Positions 4,884-5,874 of a stretch of DNA of 5,874 nt are shown piece after piece. The notes under the pieces are model-generated. The model did no database searches. It worked only from the letters and a program-made list of their open reading frames with translations, and had not been told where the DNA came from. The stretch comes from an uncultured Peptococcaceae bacterium (GTDB lineage Bacteria > Bacillota > Peptococcia > Peptococcales > Peptococcaceae), in contig CABVBB010000161.1 of assembly GCA_902496505.1 (NCBI GenBank), positions 1 to 5,874 of the forward strand, given 5' to 3'. Positions within the stretch are counted from its first letter, which is position 1. Every line of letters begins with the position of its first letter. Made by a program: the position numbers and the translations under genes.

Positions 4884-5874
4884 TTAGAATGTGAGGGTGA
4901 TCTGGCTGTTATAAAGCTTATCTTCGCAAAGCAGCTTGAGGGTAAAGGTGCCGTTTAAGCCGTCTTTGTTGATGAAGGTATCGATATTCTGCGGATTTTC
5001 TTTTTGGAAGGTGCCGACACACATAGCGCGGAAGGCCTGGGGAATGGTGGGGATATGGTAAGCATGGGTCTGGCCGTCTGTTGCTTCCAGGACCAGCATC
5101 GCGTATTCGCCCTCTTCAAAAATGGCGTTGAACTTGAGCCGGTCGTCTTCCTCCGTGACATTCGCGCAGTAATGCTCAGGGATAGGACCGTCGTCCCGCT
5201 TAGGCAGTTTCACCCGCGTTTCCGGTGTGACGCAGAGGCTGCCTACGACTGTGGCTTCGCCCAAAATGGCCGTTTCGTGGGCATAGTAGAGCGGCAGTTT
5301 TTCTGCACGGTAGCAGTTGGCCGCCACTACTAATTCGTAGACCACTTGATCGTCCAACAATTCGACGGTGATGGAGCGCATGGTGACGCGGTCTTTGTCA
5401 GGCCCCAGGGCTTTTTGGGCGGGCAGACCTTCCAAGGGTTGACCGTCAAAGTAGCCGACGCCGCCGGAATGGACCATGTAGTGACCTTCGCCGTAATATT
5501 CCACATTGGAAATATAGGGTGAAAAGAAGTCTGCGCCCCGTTCTTTGCCGTACTGCCAGATCTGGCGGACGGTGCGCTTCTCCAGATCCAGCCGGTAGCG
5601 GACGCCGCGGGAATAATTGTCCTTGTTCAGCCGGTAGCGGGCAGGATCTTTGGAACGGTAGTGACCGTTGTCAAAGAGCATGATGTCGCCGTCGGGCAGC
5701 ACCACGCAGCCATGCTGCTCGTAGGCCCATTCAAAATCCTCGCCGATGGGCGTGAAAAAGTACTGCTCTACCAATTCCTGCGGCCAGCCTTCTGGATCGC
5801 CAAGTATCCAGTTGAGCTGACCAGTAGAGACATCCACATTGATGACGATGTCCTGATGTCTGCCGGAAAGACAC
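4884..5874 (-). CDS. assT: Aryl-sulfate sulfotransferase, N-terminal part outside the window
   Basis: Transfers sulfate from one phenolic sulfate ester to another phenol without PAPS, through a sulfated histidine. Counting from the first full codon at the window edge, 329 residues are visible and the frame is open at the edge; the in-frame GTG at 5837 lies inside a conserved segment, so it is not the start. Family segments in order: GRHQD (4-8), LNWILG (20-25), EQH (52-54), FDNG (67-70), YGKERG (108-113), SPYIS (118-122) and YRAEKLPLY (188-196). From my knowledge of the E. coli CFT073 enzyme, Arg5 matches Arg374 and His54 matches the sulfated His436; the His356 equivalent lies upstream of the window. 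The loop between Arg5 and His54 is about 13 residues shorter than in E. coli and lacks its two disulfide cysteines. About 130 residues (197-329) follow the usual C-terminal end and look beta-rich. Cell location cannot be judged without the N-terminus. Confidence 0.9.
   Translation of the reverse strand, partial: CLSGRHQDIVINVDVSTGQLNWILGDPEGWPQELVEQYFFTPIGEDFEWAYEQHGCVVLPDGDIMLFDNGHYRSKDPARYRLNKDNYSRGVRYRLDLEKRTVRQIWQYGKERGADFFSPYISNVEYYGEGHYMVHSGGVGYFDGQPLEGLPAQKALGPDKDRVTMRSITVELLDDQVVYELVVAANCYRAEKLPLYYAHETAILGEATVVGSLCVTPETRVKLPKRDDGPIPEHYCANVTEEDDRLKFNAIFEEGEYAMLVLEATDGQTHAYHIPTIPQAFRAMCVGTFQKENPQNIDTFINKDGLNGTFTLKLLCEDKLYNSQITLTF

Noticed and set aside
5835..5837. GTG as the sulfotransferase start
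   Set aside because: The upstream in-frame codons encode the conserved GRHQD segment containing an active-site Arg, so the gene continues beyond the window.

Overview
This window is a stretch of bacterial chromosome of moderate G+C. It holds four protein-coding genes and a dense 219-base regulatory gap. Purine-rich Shine-Dalgarno sites, a consensus extended -10 promoter and a family mix rich in anion transporters plus an aryl-sulfate sulfotransferase suggest an anaerobic, probably gut-associated bacterium. A Firmicute such as a member of the Negativicutes is my guess, but this is inference and no marker gene is present. Both outer genes run off the window. I see no rRNA, tRNA, CRISPR array, transposase or phage gene.

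Layout: (1) 1-1926, plus strand: a 5'-truncated alkaline-phosphatase-superfamily (type I phosphodiesterase/nucleotide pyrophosphatase-like) hydrolase. (2) 1927-2018: a 92-base linker with a 13-bp perfect hairpin bracketed by a 10-bp direct repeat. (3) 2019-3431, plus strand: a divergent membrane transporter of the DASS/SLC13 type, probably co-transcribed with the hydrolase. (4) 3432-3650: two copies (17/18 identical) of an 18-bp palindrome, one strong extended -10 promoter, a weaker possible promoter, and a hairpin terminator facing the minus strand. (5) 3666-4826, plus strand: a major facilitator transporter. (6) 4833-4880: a bidirectional terminator between convergent genes. (7) 4884-5874, minus strand: an aryl-sulfate sulfotransferase lacking its N-terminus because it crosses the window edge.

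How they may work together (inference): the hydrolase and DASS-like carrier form one unit that could split an esterified phosphate (or sulfate) compound and move an anionic substrate or product. The MFS carrier is separately controlled from the palindrome-bearing promoter. The sulfotransferase transfers sulfate between phenolic compounds. No direct functional link between the sulfotransferase and the other genes is proven by the sequence. The most interesting parts are the paired palindromes, the orphan minus-strand terminator, and the departures from family motifs in the hydrolase, the DASS-like carrier and the sulfotransferase.
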